Source: an uncultured Flavobacteriales bacterium (lineage in GTDB: Bacteria; Bacteroidota; Bacteroidia; Flavobacteriales_G; Salibacteraceae). Taken from it: a stretch of DNA of 64,000 bases. The translations under genes and the position numbers were made by a program. Under the pieces are notes generated by a model that saw only the letters and a program-made list of their open reading frames with translations, was not told the origin of the DNA and did not search any database. The stretch covers positions 39,780 through 103,779 of the forward strand of contig CALSPD010000003.1 in NCBI GenBank assembly GCA_943788145.1. The letters are read 5' to 3'. Below are positions 25,517 through 34,051 of this stretch, piece after piece (position 1 is the stretch's first letter; each line of letters starts with the position of its first letter).

Positions 25517-25984
25517 ATGAAACTCTCACAAGTAAAAACAGCTCTCAGTCAAGTAGACCAAATCGGTTTTCATCTTCCAAACGGTAGTCAAGTGCCAAGT
25601 CATTTTCACGTTACTGAAATAGGTAAAATCTCAAAAATCTTTATCGATTGTGGAGGCACCGTCCGAACCGAGGAAGTGATCAGTTTCCAACTGTGGAATG
25701 CAAACGATTATGATCATAGACTGCACCCTGAAAAACTAATAAACATCATCACCTTGGCTGAAAAAACGCTCGAGCTGGGTGATCTTGACATTGAGGTTGA
25801 ATATCAAGCTGAAACCATCGGAAAGTTTGGACTCGAGTTTAATGGTAGTCAGTTTTTATTGACATCCAAACAAACGGACTGTCTAGCAAAAGACAATTGC
25901 GGTATTCCGGTTGAAAAGCTTAAAGTAAAGCTTGCTGATTTGCAAAGCGAATCCTGTTGTACTCCTGGAGGAGGCTGTTGTTAA
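25517..25984 (+). CDS. DUF6428 family protein
   Basis: This 155-residue cytosolic protein belongs to the family commonly found beside arsR in Bacteroidota. The N-terminus LSQVKTALSQVDQIGFHLPN and the segment GSQVPSHFHVTEIGKISKIF are characteristic. A GGTVRTEEVISFQLW stretch and a C-terminal Cys cluster (SESCCTPGGGCC) complete it. The His-x-His and Cys residues could bind a metal(loid) but the biochemical role is unknown. It follows the ArsR gene after 36 bases on the same strand and is very likely co-regulated. It lacks a signal peptide. Confidence 0.82.
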   Translation: MKLSQVKTALSQVDQIGFHLPNGSQVPSHFHVTEIGKISKIFIDCGGTVRTEEVISFQLWNANDYDHRLHPEKLINIITLAEKTLELGDLDIEVEYQAETIGKFGLEFNGSQFLLTSKQTDCLAKDNCGIPVEKLKVKLADLQSESCCTPGGGCC

Positions 25985-26010
25985 TCTCAGCTTTTTTATC
26001 CTTGCCAAAC

Positions 26011-26634
26011 ATGGAAGAGCTTAATCGCCAAGCGCATTGGGAGAACATCTACCTGACAAAGACCCTCGAACAGGTTAGTTGGTATCAACCATTACCCGAA
26101 ACTTCCTTGCGATTATTGCAAGAAGCTAGAGTTCCAAAGGATGCCAACATCATCGATATTGGTGGTGGCGATAGTTTTCTTGTGGACCATTTGTTGGAAT
26201 TAGGATATCAAAATATTAGCGTATTGGATATTTCAGCGACAGCGATTGATCGCGCCAAAAAAAGGTTGGGAGCCAAAGCCGAAAAAGTGAATTGGATCAA
26301 CGAAGATGTGGTGAAATTTGAACCTTCAGAAAAATTTGATTTTTGGCACGACAGGGCCGCTTTTCACTTTTTAAAATCCGCCACAGACATCAACAATTAC
26401 ATTGATTGCGCCAACAGAAGCCTTACACCTACAGGAGTGTTAGTGATAGGAACGTTTTCAGAAACCGGCCCAAAAAAATGCAGTGGCATTGAAATCCAAC
26501 AGTACTCAGCTGAATCATTAAGTGCTCGATTTTCGCCCCAATTTGAAGCGTTAGATTGCATTTATGTTGATCATCAAACCCCATTTGATACTACTCAGAA
26601 TTTTGTTTTCGGTAAATTCAAGCGACAAGCATAA
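26011..26634 (+). CDS. Class I SAM-dependent methyltransferase
   Basis: This 207-residue methyltransferase has motif I IIDIGGGDSFLVDHLLEL, an acidic motif II loop VLDISATAIDRAKKRLG, and post-motifs INEDVVKFEPSEKFDFWHDR. The last, with FHFLKSA, resembles methyltransferases found in arsenic and tellurium/selenium gene clusters and small-molecule methylases in general. The acceptor is not identifiable; a metalloid or thiol is a guess based on the neighbours. ATG 26011 is preferred because the earlier frame start at 25957 would overlap the DUF6428 gene and add a non-homologous leader. The stop TAA is followed directly by the MOSC gene. Confidence 0.9.
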   Translation: MEELNRQAHWENIYLTKTLEQVSWYQPLPETSLRLLQEARVPKDANIIDIGGGDSFLVDHLLELGYQNISVLDISATAIDRAKKRLGAKAEKVNWINEDVVKFEPSEKFDFWHDRAAFHFLKSATDINNYIDCANRSLTPTGVLVIGTFSETGPKKCSGIEIQQYSAESLSARFSPQFEALDCIYVDHQTPFDTTQNFVFGKFKRQA

Positions 26635-26637
26635 TTG

Positions 26638-27468
26638 ATGATGGAAAATCACGCGCCTTTTGTGGCTGACATCCGAATTTATCCTATTAAATCCCTTGAT
26701 CCAGTTGTGATGGATCGCGTTGAAGTTGGGAAACATTCGTTTCGAAACGACCGCACTTTCGCTTTGAAAACAGCGGATGGGAAGTACATAAATGGGAAGC
26801 GAACTGGTCGCGTCAATCAGCTTGCAGCCACCTACGACCTTGCGAACAACAAAGTCTTTCTTAGCGAACGAAATCATGTAGAAAAAACCGAATTTGAGCT
26901 TGCTTCCCATAACCCGGCCTTAGTGGAGTTTCTATGTGACTTTTTCGGTATGAGATTGACACTTGTCTCTAGCAACCAAGGAGATTTATTAGACGCGCCT
27001 ATTTCAAGTTCGATCACCTTGGTTAGTACGGAGTCGTTCCGATCAATCTTGCTTGCTTTCCCTCACCTAAGCCTCGATGACCTGCGACTTCGTTTTCGAC
27101 CAAACATAGAAATTGATGGTGTTCCGTCCTTTTGGGAAGATCACTTGTTCGGCATACCCGGCTTGGGACGAAAATTCACAATAGGCGATGTCGCCATGAC
27201 GGGCATTAGTCCTAGAGCGCGATGTAACGTTCCGCCTCGCCATCCTTTTACTGGAAAGCCAGCTTCTGGTTTCATGAAGCAAATAATTAAATCCAGAGCA
27301 GAATTATTGCCTAAAACGAGTGATTTGGCAGCGTATGGACACTTCTATCATCTTTGCGTAAACACATTCATTGGTTTGGCCGAGGAAGGAAAAATCATCC
27401 AAGTGGGTGATGAATTAAAAAGCCTTGATTCAGTGCAGCTATCAGCACTTGGTATATCCATCGAATAG
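26638..27468 (+). CDS. MOSC-domain protein (MOSC N-terminal plus MOSC)
   Basis: This is a molybdenum-cofactor-sulfurase C-terminal (MOSC) family protein of about 275 residues. The beta-barrel N-terminal domain (IRIYPIKSLDPVVMDRVEV, NDRTFALKTADGKYINGK) is followed by a MOSC domain whose candidate sulfur-carrying or Mo-binding Cys is in SPRARCNVPPRHPFTG. Relatives include mARC and YcbX, which reduce N-hydroxylated compounds, and other uncharacterised enzymes. No ferredoxin domain is fused here. Its ATG starts 3 bases after the methyltransferase stop, so it belongs to the same transcript. It converges on the dehydrogenase gene at 27474 with 5 bases between stops. Confidence 0.88.
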   Translation: MMENHAPFVADIRIYPIKSLDPVVMDRVEVGKHSFRNDRTFALKTADGKYINGKRTGRVNQLAATYDLANNKVFLSERNHVEKTEFELASHNPALVEFLCDFFGMRLTLVSSNQGDLLDAPISSSITLVSTESFRSILLAFPHLSLDDLRLRFRPNIEIDGVPSFWEDHLFGIPGLGRKFTIGDVAMTGISPRARCNVPPRHPFTGKPASGFMKQIIKSRAELLPKTSDLAAYGHFYHLCVNTFIGLAEEGKIIQVGDELKSLDSVQLSALGISIE

Positions 27469-27473
27469 CTATG

Positions 27474-28406
27474 CTATTGCCCATTGATGTGGTTCAGAAT
27501 TTTCTCTCCGAGCACTCGACTAAGTTTCTCATAACTCTCTACCGTAAGTCCTGCCGTATGCGGAGACAGCAGAACTCGATCTGATAGAAAAAGTCGTTTT
27601 GCGACATCGGGCAAGGCCTCAAAATCTGGCATTTTTAAGTTTTCCGTTTCGAACTCCAAGACATCCAGACAAGCGCCTAGGACCCGATTAGAGTTAATCG
27701 CGTTTAGCAAGTCCGAAGTATCAACAATGGTCCCTCTAGACGTGTTGACGAGGTAAATCGGTTTTGCAAATTTTTCGAGCCAGTTCTTAGAAACTAAAAA
27801 CTTCGTTTCCTCAGTAAGTGGCAAATGAATGCTCACCACATCAGCTTCCTGCCAGATGGCCTCCATACTGGATTCGTGTTCAAAACCACTTTTGTATTTA
27901 TCAAAGGCTAATATGTTAACGCCAAAACCCGATAAAACTTTGGCAAAGGCCGAACCTGTGTTTCCATACCCGATAATAGCCACGGTTTTACCCTGCAACT
28001 CAGCGCCTTCGTTTTTCTTCCTCAGCCATATTCCCGATCGTACTTCTCGATCGGAACGTGAGAGGTGGTTGAAAAGTGAAAGAAGCATAGCTAAGGCGTG
28101 TTCTGCCACGGCTTGTCTATTGCCTTCAGGTGAACTCAATACTTGAATACCTTTTGATTCGGCATAAGCCACGTCAATATGTTCGAGTCCAGCACCTACA
28201 CGGCCAATTATTTTCAACTTTTTGCATTGATCGATAAGCTGTTTGCGAATCGGAAACCGACTTCTAATCAAAATCCCGTCACAAGATTCCATGGCAGTTA
28301 TAGCCTCCACATCCGAGCTATTTGAAACATCAGATAGTTGATGTCCAGCTTGCTCGAGCAAGGTTGCAATAGAAGGATGGAACGTATCTAAAATGACAAA
28401 ATGCAC
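27474..28406 (-). CDS. D-2-hydroxyacid dehydrogenase
   Basis: This 310-residue NAD-dependent dehydrogenase belongs to the phosphoglycerate dehydrogenase/formate dehydrogenase-like family. It has KLKIIGRVGAGLEHIDVAYA in the substrate domain. The nucleotide-binding motif is VAIIGYGNTGSAFAKVLSGF with the NAD-selective Asp in AFDKY. The catalytic Arg lies in VNTSRGTIVDTSDL, and the catalytic His in LLSPHTAGLT. Phosphoglycerate dehydrogenase is possible, but glyoxylate or hydroxypyruvate reduction cannot be excluded. The gene is preceded by the OmpA-like gene, 33 bases upstream on the same strand. Confidence 0.9.
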   Translation of the reverse strand: MHFVILDTFHPSIATLLEQAGHQLSDVSNSSDVEAITAMESCDGILIRSRFPIRKQLIDQCKKLKIIGRVGAGLEHIDVAYAESKGIQVLSSPEGNRQAVAEHALAMLLSLFNHLSRSDREVRSGIWLRKKNEGAELQGKTVAIIGYGNTGSAFAKVLSGFGVNILAFDKYKSGFEHESSMEAIWQEADVVSIHLPLTEETKFLVSKNWLEKFAKPIYLVNTSRGTIVDTSDLLNAINSNRVLGACLDVLEFETENLKMPDFEALPDVAKRLFLSDRVLLSPHTAGLTVESYEKLSRVLGEKILNHINGQ

Positions 28407-28439
28407 AATGGGAGATTAAGAAATGATTGCAAATTAAGG

Positions 28440-28907
28440 CTACTCCTGTTTTACAGCAGCCACCTTCACCTCTACTCTGCGATTTTTTTGATTGCCCGCT
28501 TCCCTTTCTTCTCGTGAAGCCAAGCCGAAAATGATATCATCGTTTATAATTGGAATTCGATGGCCACGACTTTCGGCATTAATCCGTTCGCTGGAAATAT
28601 CCTTTTCCACCAACATCTCCTTGACCTTTTCGGCACGTTGCAGACCCAGTAGTGTGTCTTCATTGAGTGCGACATGCCCGATTAAGTCAATATGCAAAGC
28701 AGGGTTTTCGGTTAATATTTTGGCGATCGATTGGATTATCGCTTCGTCTCGCAGCGTATCGATGAATTGGTCATTTTCATCAAAAGATCGATTTGCATTT
28801 GCGAAGTCGAGACTATGTTCTTGAAAACTCAGGTTTGGCATTTTGCGTTGCGCATGGCCAACTCCAAAAATCGAAACGAATAAGATAAGAATCACTGTCT
28901 TTTGCAT
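28440..28907 (-). CDS. OmpA-like domain protein, exported
   Basis: This 155-residue protein has a signal peptide (TVILILFVSIFGVGHAQ) and one OmpA-like domain, with HIDLIGHVALNEDTLLG, LQRAEKVKEMLVEKDISSER and NQKNRRVEVKV. The Arg of the peptidoglycan-binding site is retained, but the Asp of the usual G-H-[TS]-D motif is replaced by Val, so meso-diaminopimelate binding is uncertain. The ATG at 28907 shares a base with the mgtE stop (TGATG), indicating translational coupling; a GTG one codon earlier is less likely. Bacteroidota often carry such small OmpA proteins; the link to MgtE is positional only. Confidence 0.85.
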   Translation of the reverse strand: MQKTVILILFVSIFGVGHAQRKMPNLSFQEHSLDFANANRSFDENDQFIDTLRDEAIIQSIAKILTENPALHIDLIGHVALNEDTLLGLQRAEKVKEMLVEKDISSERINAESRGHRIPIINDDIIFGLASREEREAGNQKNRRVEVKVAAVKQE

Positions 28908-30262
28908 CACGCAATGTACAGAATGTGACCGATGATGAAGTAGATAAACAATCCGAGCACATCATTCACTGTGGTAATGAAGGGGCCGGTTGCCAATGCT
29001 GGATCTATCTCATATTTATCTAATAAAAGCGGTACAAATGTGCCAAAGAGGGCGGCCACCAAAATCACACAAAAAAGCGCTAGACTCACTGTTAATGCGA
29101 GTTCTATTGAATCGTTAAAAAAATAATTGTAGGCGAAAATTAAAATGGCGAGTACGGCCCCATTTAATAGCGCCACCGTGAATTCTTTTCGAAGCTTACT
29201 CCATATCCCTGTCAATCCCATGGAATTATTAGCTAGGCCTTGCACAATGATGGCTGACGATTGGACGCCAACATTACCTGCCATGGCAGCAATTAGTGGA
29301 ATGAAAAATGCCATTTCGGGGTAAAGCTGTAAATCGCCTTCGTAAAACTCAATTACGCGCGCGCCAAAAATACCTCCGAGTAATCCGATCAATAGCCATG
29401 GCAATCGTGCCCGAGTCAACACAAACACAGAATCTGTGGATTCAACACTTCCAGATATACCAGATGCTAACGCATAATCTTTTTCGGCCTCTTCCTTAAT
29501 TACATCTACCACATCATCGATGGTAATTCTTCCAAGGAGGCGACCTATTTCGTCCACAACCGGTAAAGCGACTAAATCATACTTCTCCATCATAGAAGCA
29601 ATTTCCTCCTGATCTTCATCCACATTGACCGACTTAATGGTCGAATCGTAGATATCGGCAATTTTAGATCGAACCGTAGTGAGTAGTAATTTTTTTACTT
29701 GCAGTCTTCCGATCAGTACATCATTATCGTCAACAACATAGACCGTATATATATGGTCCATTTGTTCGGCCTGCTTCCTCATTTCTTTGACAGCAGTCGA
29801 AACGGTCCAATTCACATTGACACGAATCAGCTCCTTTGCCATCAATGCACCAGCGGTGCCTTCCTCATAATGCAGAAGCTCAACGATATCGCGGGCCTGT
29901 TGTCTATCATCAATAAGAGAAAGCACCTCTTCTTTCTGACCTTCAGGCAACATGCTAATCATGTCGGCTGCGTCATCACTGTCGAGGTTGTCTATAAATT
30001 GTTCAGCGATTTCCTTTGGTGTCAACTGAGCTAGAAACTCAATCCGACTGTCATCCTCCAAATGCATGAGCACATCGGCAGCTCGGTGACCGTCTAGCAC
30101 TTTGTATAAAACCAACGCCTCATCAGGCTCCAACTCATCCATTATCTCAGCAATGTCAGCCGGATGAAGCTCGTTCACTAATTCCAATAGCGCATGCTCA
30201 TCGCTGCGCTCGATGGCATGAAGGAGGATTTCGAGGTATTCTTTGGTGAGTTCGAATTGCAT
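28907..30262 (-). CDS. mgtE: Magnesium transporter MgtE
   Basis: This 451-residue Mg2+ channel has the standard three-part layout. The N-terminal superhelical MgtE_N domain (about 10-125) is rich in acidic repeats such as LHPADIAEIMDELEPDEAL. A pair of CBS domains (about 130-255) includes VALPVVDEIGRLLGRITIDD. Five transmembrane segments follow (about 280-448), with AMAGNVGVQSSAIIVQGLAN forming the pore signature. Cytosolic Mg2+ sensed by the N and CBS domains closes the pore. Its stop overlaps the downstream OmpA-like gene start. The rsmA gene lies upstream with 50 bases between, so a separate promoter is possible. Confidence 0.97.
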   Translation of the reverse strand: MQFELTKEYLEILLHAIERSDEHALLELVNELHPADIAEIMDELEPDEALVLYKVLDGHRAADVLMHLEDDSRIEFLAQLTPKEIAEQFIDNLDSDDAADMISMLPEGQKEEVLSLIDDRQQARDIVELLHYEEGTAGALMAKELIRVNVNWTVSTAVKEMRKQAEQMDHIYTVYVVDDNDVLIGRLQVKKLLLTTVRSKIADIYDSTIKSVNVDEDQEEIASMMEKYDLVALPVVDEIGRLLGRITIDDVVDVIKEEAEKDYALASGISGSVESTDSVFVLTRARLPWLLIGLLGGIFGARVIEFYEGDLQLYPEMAFFIPLIAAMAGNVGVQSSAIIVQGLANNSMGLTGIWSKLRKEFTVALLNGAVLAILIFAYNYFFNDSIELALTVSLALFCVILVAALFGTFVPLLLDKYEIDPALATGPFITTVNDVLGLFIYFIIGHILYIA

Positions 30263-30312
30263 GTGACTATGACGTTAACTGCACAATTAGCGGCAAAAGT
30301 AGTAGAATTTGA

Positions 30313-31071
30313 TCAGGGCTTCAGCTGTTTAGCTAGGAAGGCAAAATCCTGAAAACTCAGTTGTTCTGGGCGTTTTGTGAGATAAGGTTCCACAGCATCC
30401 ATGTTCGATTCATTTAAATAGGCTTTGACGGAATTTCGCAACATTTTCCTTCGTTGATTGAATGCGGCTTTTACGATTGAAAACAAAAATTTTTCATCAC
30501 AATCAGGCTCGTAATCTGTTTTCCGTTTTAATCGAATTACTCCCGATTGAACCTTGGGAGGTGGGTGGAAAGCGCTCGCATCAACGGTGAACAGATATTC
30601 CACATCAAAATATGACTGCGTTAATACACTAAGAATTCCGTAAGTTTTAGATCCTGGGCCTGCGGCAATACGCTCAGCCACTTCTTTTTGAAACATTCCA
30701 ACTAATCCATCTACTACTGAACGTTGTTCTATTGCTCTGAAAATAATTTGCGAACTAATGTTGTAAGGAAAGTTTCCAATGATTACCCAATGTCCCACCG
30801 GGAATGTCCATTTCAAAAAATCGTCATAATGCAAGCGCTCGCCTAAACTTGGATAAGCCCGTCTCAAATGATCAACGCTTTCCGAATCAATCTCTATGAC
30901 ACTTAACTGTGGATACTTAGGCAGAAGCAACTCCGTGAGCACTCCTTCTCCAGGTCCAATTTCTAACAATTGAGCAGGGGCTAATACGTCAACGGAGAGC
31001 GCAATTCGCTGTGCAACAGCAAAATCGCGCAAGAAATGTTGTCCAAGCCCTTTTTTAGGTTTAATCCCCAT
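30313..31071 (-). CDS. rsmA: 16S rRNA (adenine1518-N6/adenine1519-N6)-dimethyltransferase
   Basis: RsmA/KsgA (252 aa) dimethylates two adjacent adenosines in the 3' hairpin of 16S rRNA during small-subunit maturation. It starts with IKPKKGLGQHFLRDFAVAQR. The SAM site is LEIGPGEGVLTELLLP, and the catalytic NFPYN segment (IGNFPYNISSQIIF) is present with Phe where most have Leu. A C-terminal helical domain ends RPEQLSFQDFAFLAKQL. The ATG at 31071 overlaps the upstream DUF4286 stop by one base (TGATG); a TTG one codon earlier is rejected. Length matches the family. Confidence 0.97.
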   Translation of the reverse strand: MGIKPKKGLGQHFLRDFAVAQRIALSVDVLAPAQLLEIGPGEGVLTELLLPKYPQLSVIEIDSESVDHLRRAYPSLGERLHYDDFLKWTFPVGHWVIIGNFPYNISSQIIFRAIEQRSVVDGLVGMFQKEVAERIAAGPGSKTYGILSVLTQSYFDVEYLFTVDASAFHPPPKVQSGVIRLKRKTDYEPDCDEKFLFSIVKAAFNQRRKMLRNSVKAYLNESNMDAVEPYLTKRPEQLSFQDFAFLAKQLKP

Positions 31072-31373
31072 CAATCCTCTAATTCTAATAGTGTGCGAAA
31101 AGCGACAAACTTATCGCGATACCTATCCAAATGTTCTTTCTGCAATCCTGGCGCATAATCTCTTTGATAATCTTCAAAGTCTTTCAGGCTATTACATCTA
31201 TATTGAATAGAGTAGGTTATTCCATCTTCTTCATCTACCAAAACCCTTGCAAGCTCGTTTTTAAGAAAGAAACCTGTTGCCATGACCTTCGGAATATGTT
31301 CAGATTTCATCCAGTTCAACCAGTCTTCATATTGATTGGTGTCAATTTTAACGGTGACATTATAGATGATCAT
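31071..31373 (-). CDS. DUF4286 family protein
   Basis: This 100-residue cytosolic protein of a Bacteroidota-specific family is often placed beside rsmA. The sequence opens MIIYNVTVKIDTNQYEDWLN and contains WMKSEHIPKVMATGFF and SIQYRCNSLKDFEDYQRDYA. The ferredoxin-like alpha/beta pattern resembles dimeric alpha-beta-barrel proteins. Function is unknown. Translational coupling with rsmA (TGATG overlap) suggests coordinated expression. The ATG is preceded by an A/T-rich leader. Confidence 0.85.
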   Translation of the reverse strand: MIIYNVTVKIDTNQYEDWLNWMKSEHIPKVMATGFFLKNELARVLVDEEDGITYSIQYRCNSLKDFEDYQRDYAPGLQKEHLDRYRDKFVAFRTLLELED

Positions 31374-31481
31374 TTTTTCTAAATTTTTTGTGAAGGTATT
31401 CGAAACCTATTAACAAGTCTTGCGTAAGCCAGCACCTAAACCAGAATAAACGGACCCTAACAATCCACAGCGCTATGTTGA

Positions 31482-32003
31482 TATCTTCCCTTTTTCCGAT
31501 ATCTTGCGCGACCGCAACGGAATTTTTTAATTGAGTTCAATGAAGTCAATTCAGATCATTTCAAAGTTGAAAGGAGTGCAGATTTAATAGAATGGGAGAC
31601 AATAGGAACGCTTCAGGCGCAAGGATTTAGTGTCAAAATCATGAATTACGGATTATATGATTATTCGCCCTTGCAAGGTCGATCATATTATCGACTAAAA
31701 TCAATTGACAGGGATGGATCCTTTGAGCATTCACACAATGAGGTTGTCAACTATAGCAGTGTAATGGGTGGCTTTGCTCAAGTTTTTCCTAATCCAAACG
31801 ATGGTTCATTTACGATTCAATTCGAGGATTATGGAAGGATTTTATCCATAGAAATCCATGATGCTTTAGGTCAAATTGTGCGAATAATTGAGAATCCTGC
31901 GCAAGGAAATATTTCAATTTCAGCACTTACAAATGGCTTATACTCCATTTCAATTCGTACGCAAAATGAACGGTTTACAATACCAGTCATTGTAAGTCAA
32001 TAG
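31482..32003 (+). pseudogene. Remnant C-terminal end of a T9SS cargo protein
   Basis: The frame is open from 31482 with no good start codon. From about 31530 it translates to family text typical just before T9SS domains: FNEVNSDHFKVERSADLIEW, then LQGRSYYRLKSIDRDGSFEH. It ends with a type A T9SS domain (VFPNPNDGSFTIQF, NGLYSISIRTQNERFTIPV). A real cargo protein would have hundreds more residues and a signal peptide, which are absent; upstream is a stop at 31479 and then intergenic DNA. The ATG at 31641 would give a 120-residue protein with no signal, so a decayed gene is the simplest reading. Confidence 0.7.
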
Positions 32004-32074
32004 GTGTTTGGCAAAAGCGGCCATCGCATTCATTCTAACCGTTATTTTAGGTTTTGCTTTTATTTTGCCATTCT

Positions 32075-33964
32075 ATGGCAAAGAGCAAAACCACTCCGAT
32101 TGATTCAAGTTTACGGAATCGCACTACCCTGACGGGAGCATTCGTTATTGCTGCGATTGCATTGATCGTTAATGCAAATACATTCGATCATGGATATGTT
32201 CTGGATGATTTATCAGCGATAACTGAAAACTGGGTAACCCAAAAAGGAACCGAAAGTTTAGGTACAATTTGGACCACTAACTATCGACATGGATACTGGA
32301 GTGAACCCGGCAGCATTTATCGACCGCTTACCTTGAGTTTGTTTGCGTGGGAGTGGGAGCATTGGCCGAACGATCCAAGGCCAGCGCATATAGTTAACGT
32401 AGTGATCTATGCAATTACTTGCGCTGTATTGTTTTTTCTACTCCTAGCTTGGTTTGGAAAAGATCGGATTTGGCTGGCTTTTGGAGCCACGTTCTTATTT
32501 ACTCTTCATCCCATTCATACAGAGGTCGTTGCAAACATTAAAAGTGCAGATGAGTTGCTCGCGACAATGTTTTCGTTTTTGGCGCTGTGGTTTGTTTGGA
32601 AAAACAAGGGTAGAAATTTCAGTGTTTGGTTGGGCTGCGCTCTTCTGGCCTTTTTTTTAGCAGTTAGCTCGAAGGAAAGCGTGGTGACTTTAATACCAAT
32701 TATTCCGATTGCCTTTTATTTTTTTTCGGATGTGTCTTGGCGAAAATCGCTGATGTCTGCGGGTTGGATGCTTTTGCCTTTTTCAGTCTATATGGGTCTT
32801 CGAAAAGCAGCCTTAGGCGATATGGTTGGAAAGGATGTGGTAGCAGGTATTGACAACGTTTTGGTCAATGCACATGTGTTGGATTATTACACTACGGCTA
32901 TAAAAATTTGTGGCCTTTATTTGTGGAAACTGATTGTACCTCACCCGCTTTCACATGATTATAGCCTCTTCCAAATTCCGATCAATGGCTTGGAAGATCC
33001 GCTATTCTGGTTTGCCTTGTTGGCCATCGCGGGACTCATTTACATTGCCATAAAAGGTTGGCGATCGAAGCAATTGTTCGCCTTTGCCATCATCTTTCTA
33101 TTTCTAACATTCTCGTTATACTCCAATCTGTTTTTGACCATCGGAACACACTTTGGCGAAAGATTGTTGTTTTTACCGTCAATTGGCTATTGTATTCTGA
33201 TTGCTGGTTTATTGTGGTTATGGTCAACCAAAAGGTTTACACTTCCCTTTGAATTGAAGAAAAGTGCCTTACCTATATCAGTCCTTATGCTCATTGGCGT
33301 CAGTTATGGGTTCAAATCTTTTGAGAGGAATAAAGATTGGAAATCAGAATACGACCTGTATCTCGCGGATGTGGAGAACAGTCCAAACAGTGCTAGAACT
33401 CATTATAGATTGGGTATGGCTTATATGAAAGAGCGTGCCATATTGGCTAAAACGAAAGAAGTGAAAAACCAATGGCTTAGGAAAGCGGTTGGTGAATTAA
33501 AAAAGGCCATCGCTATTTATCCAGGTTACGCTGATGCGCAAAGTGAGTTGGGTTTGGCATATCAACGACTAGGTTATCAAGATTTGGCCATCGAGAGGTA
33601 CCAAACAGTGCTGGACAAGAAGCCAACGCATAAAGTTACGCTCAATAATATGGGGACTGTTTTGTTCGAAAAAGGAAAGTTTGAAAAGGCCGAAGAGTTC
33701 TTTTTGCGCGCTATTGAATCAGATCCAAGATATATTGACGCTATGGGGAATTTAGCCAGCTGCTATGGCACAACAGGTAAATACGGAGAAGCCATATACT
33801 GGTTCATGAAGGCACATGAATTGGAACCGAAGAATGCTTCGTATTGTTATTTTATTGGCATAACATACCAGCGCATGGAAAAGTCCGATGATGCAACGAA
33901 ATGGCTAGAGAGAGCTTATTCCCTCGATCCAAGTTTACGGCCAAAAGCTCAAAGTAATAACTAA
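32075..33964 (+). CDS. TMTC-like membrane glycosyltransferase with C-terminal TPRs
   Basis: This 629-residue protein has about ten membrane segments in its first 380 residues. An early Asp-Asp loop reads HGYVLDDLSAITENWV, and the segment LYLWKLIVPHPLSHDYSLFQ matches the signature region (DUF1736) of TMTC O-mannosyltransferases. About five tetratricopeptide repeats follow from about residue 440 (e.g. YADAQSELGLAYQRLGYQDL, VTLNNMGTVLFEKGKFEKA). TMTC proteins use dolichyl- or polyprenyl-phosphate mannose to mannosylate target proteins. In Bacteroidota such proteins are widespread but rarely studied. ATG 32075 avoids a short hydrophobic leader present upstream. The gene ends at a strong bidirectional terminator. 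Confidence 0.85.
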   Translation: MAKSKTTPIDSSLRNRTTLTGAFVIAAIALIVNANTFDHGYVLDDLSAITENWVTQKGTESLGTIWTTNYRHGYWSEPGSIYRPLTLSLFAWEWEHWPNDPRPAHIVNVVIYAITCAVLFFLLLAWFGKDRIWLAFGATFLFTLHPIHTEVVANIKSADELLATMFSFLALWFVWKNKGRNFSVWLGCALLAFFLAVSSKESVVTLIPIIPIAFYFFSDVSWRKSLMSAGWMLLPFSVYMGLRKAALGDMVGKDVVAGIDNVLVNAHVLDYYTTAIKICGLYLWKLIVPHPLSHDYSLFQIPINGLEDPLFWFALLAIAGLIYIAIKGWRSKQLFAFAIIFLFLTFSLYSNLFLTIGTHFGERLLFLPSIGYCILIAGLLWLWSTKRFTLPFELKKSALPISVLMLIGVSYGFKSFERNKDWKSEYDLYLADVENSPNSARTHYRLGMAYMKERAILAKTKEVKNQWLRKAVGELKKAIAIYPGYADAQSELGLAYQRLGYQDLAIERYQTVLDKKPTHKVTLNNMGTVLFEKGKFEKAEEFFLRAIESDPRYIDAMGNLASCYGTTGKYGEAIYWFMKAHELEPKNASYCYFIGITYQRMEKSDDATKWLERAYSLDPSLRPKAQSNN

Positions 33965-34000
33965 CAACTTTCTTTCAAACGGCTGATTAGCTCATAAAAA

Positions 34001-34027
34001 AAGGGGAGGCAATTGCCTCCCCTTTTT
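34001..34027. terminator. Bidirectional terminator, perfect palindrome
   Basis: The 24-base perfect palindrome aaggggaggcaa / ttgcctcccctt (34001-34024) has an A-run before it and a T-run after. It terminates the TMTC-like gene (plus) and the T9SS cargo gene (minus). Confidence 0.92.
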
Positions 34028-34051
34028 CGTTTCAATCATTTCAATGATCTT

